From Dehalococcoidia bacterium (lineage in GTDB: Bacteria > Chloroflexota > Dehalococcoidia > JACPQF01): 15,988 nt of DNA. Shown here piece after piece: positions 14,501-15,988 of the stretch. Position 1 is the first letter of the stretch, and the number at the start of each line of letters is the position of its first letter. The notes under the pieces were generated by a model. It was not told the DNA's origin. It saw only the letters and a program-made list of their open reading frames with translations, and did not search any database. The position numbers and the translations under genes are program-made. Where the stretch lies: NCBI GenBank assembly GCA_030650265.1, contig JAUSEJ010000410.1, positions 1-15,988 on the forward strand. Reading direction: 5' to 3'.

Positions 14501-15754
14501 ATGAGGTTGGTCGGCGCCGGACACGCAATAGTGGGGCGACTAAGAACGCATACCTTCTCTGCCCTGTTCAAGCACCCCAATTTTCGTCTCTACTGGTTTG
14601 GCGCCCTGGCATCCAACATCGGCACCTGGATTCAGATGGTGGCTCAAAGCTGGCTGGTCTACGATCTGACCGGCTCAACCTTGTTTTTGGGCCTTGTGGG
14701 CTTTGCGACGGCCATCCCGAGCTTGTTTCTCGCCCTGTTTGGCGGCGTACTCGCCGACCGCTTTGAACGCCGGCGCCTGATGATGGCGACCCAGACGGGC
14801 TCCATGCTGCTGGCTTTCGTCCTCGCGTCTCTGACTCTCACCGGAATCACCACGGTCTGGCACATCATGGTGATAGCCTTCCTGAATGGGGCTGTGAATG
14901 CCCTGAACACGCCCGTCCGCCAGACCATCATCTCGGACCTTGTCAGCAAAGAGGATCTGACCAACGCAATTGCCATCGGCTCGGCCCAGTTCCAAACCAG
15001 TCGCATGCTGGGACCGGCCATCGCGGGCGCCATCATCGCCCTCGTCGGGCCAGGCTGGTGCTTCTTTATCAACGGCTTGAGTTTTCTGGTCGTGATCGCC
15101 GCCCTCTTCAAGCTGAAGGTGCCACCCTTGAAAGCGGGCAGAGCGCGCGTATCGATGTGGAGGAATATGCGGGACGGCCTGGGCTACATCCGGAGCGAGC
15201 CGACCATTCTCTCCCTCTTGGCCCTTGCCGCCATTCCGAGCATCTTCGGGATGCCCTACATAGCCTTGATGCCGGCCTTCGCCTCGTCGGTTTTGCATGT
15301 CGGTCCCCACGGATTGGGTCTTCTTATGAGTGCTGCGGGGCTGGGCGCGGTTTGCGGCGCCTTGGCGGTGGCCTCGTTGCAGCGAGGTTCCCGGCGGGGC
15401 CGTCTGATGCTGGGCGCCATTGTCAGCTTTGGTCTTTGCCTGGCGGCTTTCGCCGTGTCTCACGTGTTTGTGTTCTCGTTCGTGTTCCTGATCGGTGTGG
15501 GTATATCGTCAATGACCTATAATTCGCTTAATCAGTCTTTTCTCCAATCTCTGGCCGACGATGAGATGCGGGGTAGGGTAATGAGTCTCCTGACGCTGAC
15601 CACTTTCGGCATGCAGCCCTTCGGGCAATTGGGGGCCGGCGCCCTGGCCAATTACGCCGGCCCATCGTTCGCCGTCCTACTCGGCGGCGTTGTCTGTGTC
15701 CTCTTCGCCCTGCTGATGCTGGCCAAAAGGCCAACTATCAGGCGTCTGGTCTAG
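14501..15754 (+). CDS. MFS exporter, EntS/MFS_3-like
   Basis: A proton-driven efflux protein of the major facilitator superfamily, 417 residues with about twelve membrane helices. The opening FSALFKHPNFRLYWFGALASNIGTW (in part) and the segment WIQMVAQSWLVYDLTGS are typical of the EntS/DUF894 exporter branch. MFS motif A, GGVLADRFERRRLM, joins helices 2 and 3, and the helix 4-5 region has NALNTPVRQTIISDLV, another hallmark of this branch. The cargo is unknown; siderophore or drug export are family examples only. The ATG at 14501 has no clear Shine-Dalgarno, and an in-frame stop at 14480 excludes an earlier start. It diverges from the peroxiredoxin gene across 252 bases. The TfoX-like remnant follows after 26 bases and may have shared its transcript. 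Confidence 0.88.
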   Translation: MRLVGAGHAIVGRLRTHTFSALFKHPNFRLYWFGALASNIGTWIQMVAQSWLVYDLTGSTLFLGLVGFATAIPSLFLALFGGVLADRFERRRLMMATQTGSMLLAFVLASLTLTGITTVWHIMVIAFLNGAVNALNTPVRQTIISDLVSKEDLTNAIAIGSAQFQTSRMLGPAIAGAIIALVGPGWCFFINGLSFLVVIAALFKLKVPPLKAGRARVSMWRNMRDGLGYIRSEPTILSLLALAAIPSIFGMPYIALMPAFASSVLHVGPHGLGLLMSAAGLGAVCGALAVASLQRGSRRGRLMLGAIVSFGLCLAAFAVSHVFVFSFVFLIGVGISSMTYNSLNQSFLQSLADDEMRGRVMSLLTLTTFGMQPFGQLGAGALANYAGPSFAVLLGGVVCVLFALLMLAKRPTIRRLV

Positions 15755-15780
15755 TCGATTTCTTTCGGGAGGTAAATACC

Positions 15781-15944
15781 ATGGCAGCGGACCCTGTTTT
15801 TCGAGACCAGGTTATCGAGATGCTGGCGCCAATCGGGGAGATCAGCAGCCGGCCGATATCCTCGAAGATGCGCACAGGTTGGTCGATTTGGCGCAGACCT
15901 CAATTGCCATCGCCAAGGCTATGTCAAAGAAGAAGCGGCGGTGA
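15781..15944 (+). pseudogene. TfoX N-terminal-domain-like gene with internal deletion and frameshift
   Basis: An excellent ribosome site, GGGAGG eight bases before ATG 15781, starts a frame reading MAADPVFRDQVIEMLAPIG then EISSRP, which matches the start of TfoX_N proteins up to the point where SRRMFGG should follow. Another frame from about 15852 reads ADILEDAHRLVDLAQTS then IAIAKAMSKKKRR and stops at TGA 15942-15944; this matches the family's C-terminal end. The central sheet, by memory of the family about 45-55 residues, is missing. At the junction CGGCCGAT can be read in both frames (R-P-M or A-D-I), so a deletion between two 8-base copies explains it; its length would be 3n+1. The initial frame continues without a stop past the window edge with non-family sequence. 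Intact relatives of this short form have no settled function. Assembly error is the main alternative. Confidence 0.7.
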
Positions 15945-15988
15945 TGGACTGCCGAACCCGGTCGATCAGTTTTGGTCCAGTTCGTCGC

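Noticed and set aside
14675..15463. A 262-codon open frame on the minus strand opposite the MFS gene
   Set aside because: Its composition (Gln, Arg, Gly, His) and lack of any motif mark it as antisense shadow of the exporter.

Overview
The window looks like an ordinary bacterial chromosome of moderately high GC, with no tRNA, rRNA, insertion sequence, integrase or CRISPR array. The lineage cannot be proved from the sequence. A RicT with a full cysteine set, a PgpH-type 7TM-HD protein, a class III CoA-transferase and a polytopic molybdenum oxidoreductase together suggest a Gram-positive-like or Chloroflexota-type organism. My guess is Chloroflexota, possibly Dehalococcoidia, at low to moderate confidence.

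Left block, plus strand, 1-4782: the 3' part of lysA (cut by the window edge), holB (clamp-loader delta'), ricT and pgpH. They lie end to end with a 1-base overlap, then 27 and 20 bases between genes, so they read as one operon joining lysine synthesis, replication, an Fe-S RNA-maturation factor and a c-di-AMP phosphodiesterase.

Middle block, minus strand, 14248 down to 4817: nine genes on one strand. In transcription order they encode a 2-Cys peroxiredoxin, a membrane-anchored sulfite-oxidase-family molybdoenzyme, an O-methyltransferase-type enzyme, a DUF4173-like membrane protein, a secreted clan GH-A glycosidase, a DinB-like protein, a class III CoA-transferase, a small RmlC-like cupin and an anchored TPR protein. 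This is a run of independent accessory genes rather than one pathway. Good promoter-like sequences precede the peroxiredoxin, methyltransferase, glycosidase and cupin genes. Only glycosidase-DinB-CoA-transferase and perhaps cupin-TPR look like short operons. The block converges on pgpH across only 34 bases, with no intrinsic terminator visible.

Right block, plus strand, 14501-15988: an MFS exporter diverges from the peroxiredoxin gene across a 252-base regulatory region. It is followed by a TfoX-N-type small gene that has lost its middle in an apparent deletion at an 8-base microhomology.

I saw no multi-gene novel system. The best leads are the molybdoenzyme, whose fifth helix carries a twin-arginine motif inside a polytopic protein; the methyltransferase promoter, which would give a leaderless mRNA beside a 13-base tandem repeat; and the broken TfoX-like gene.
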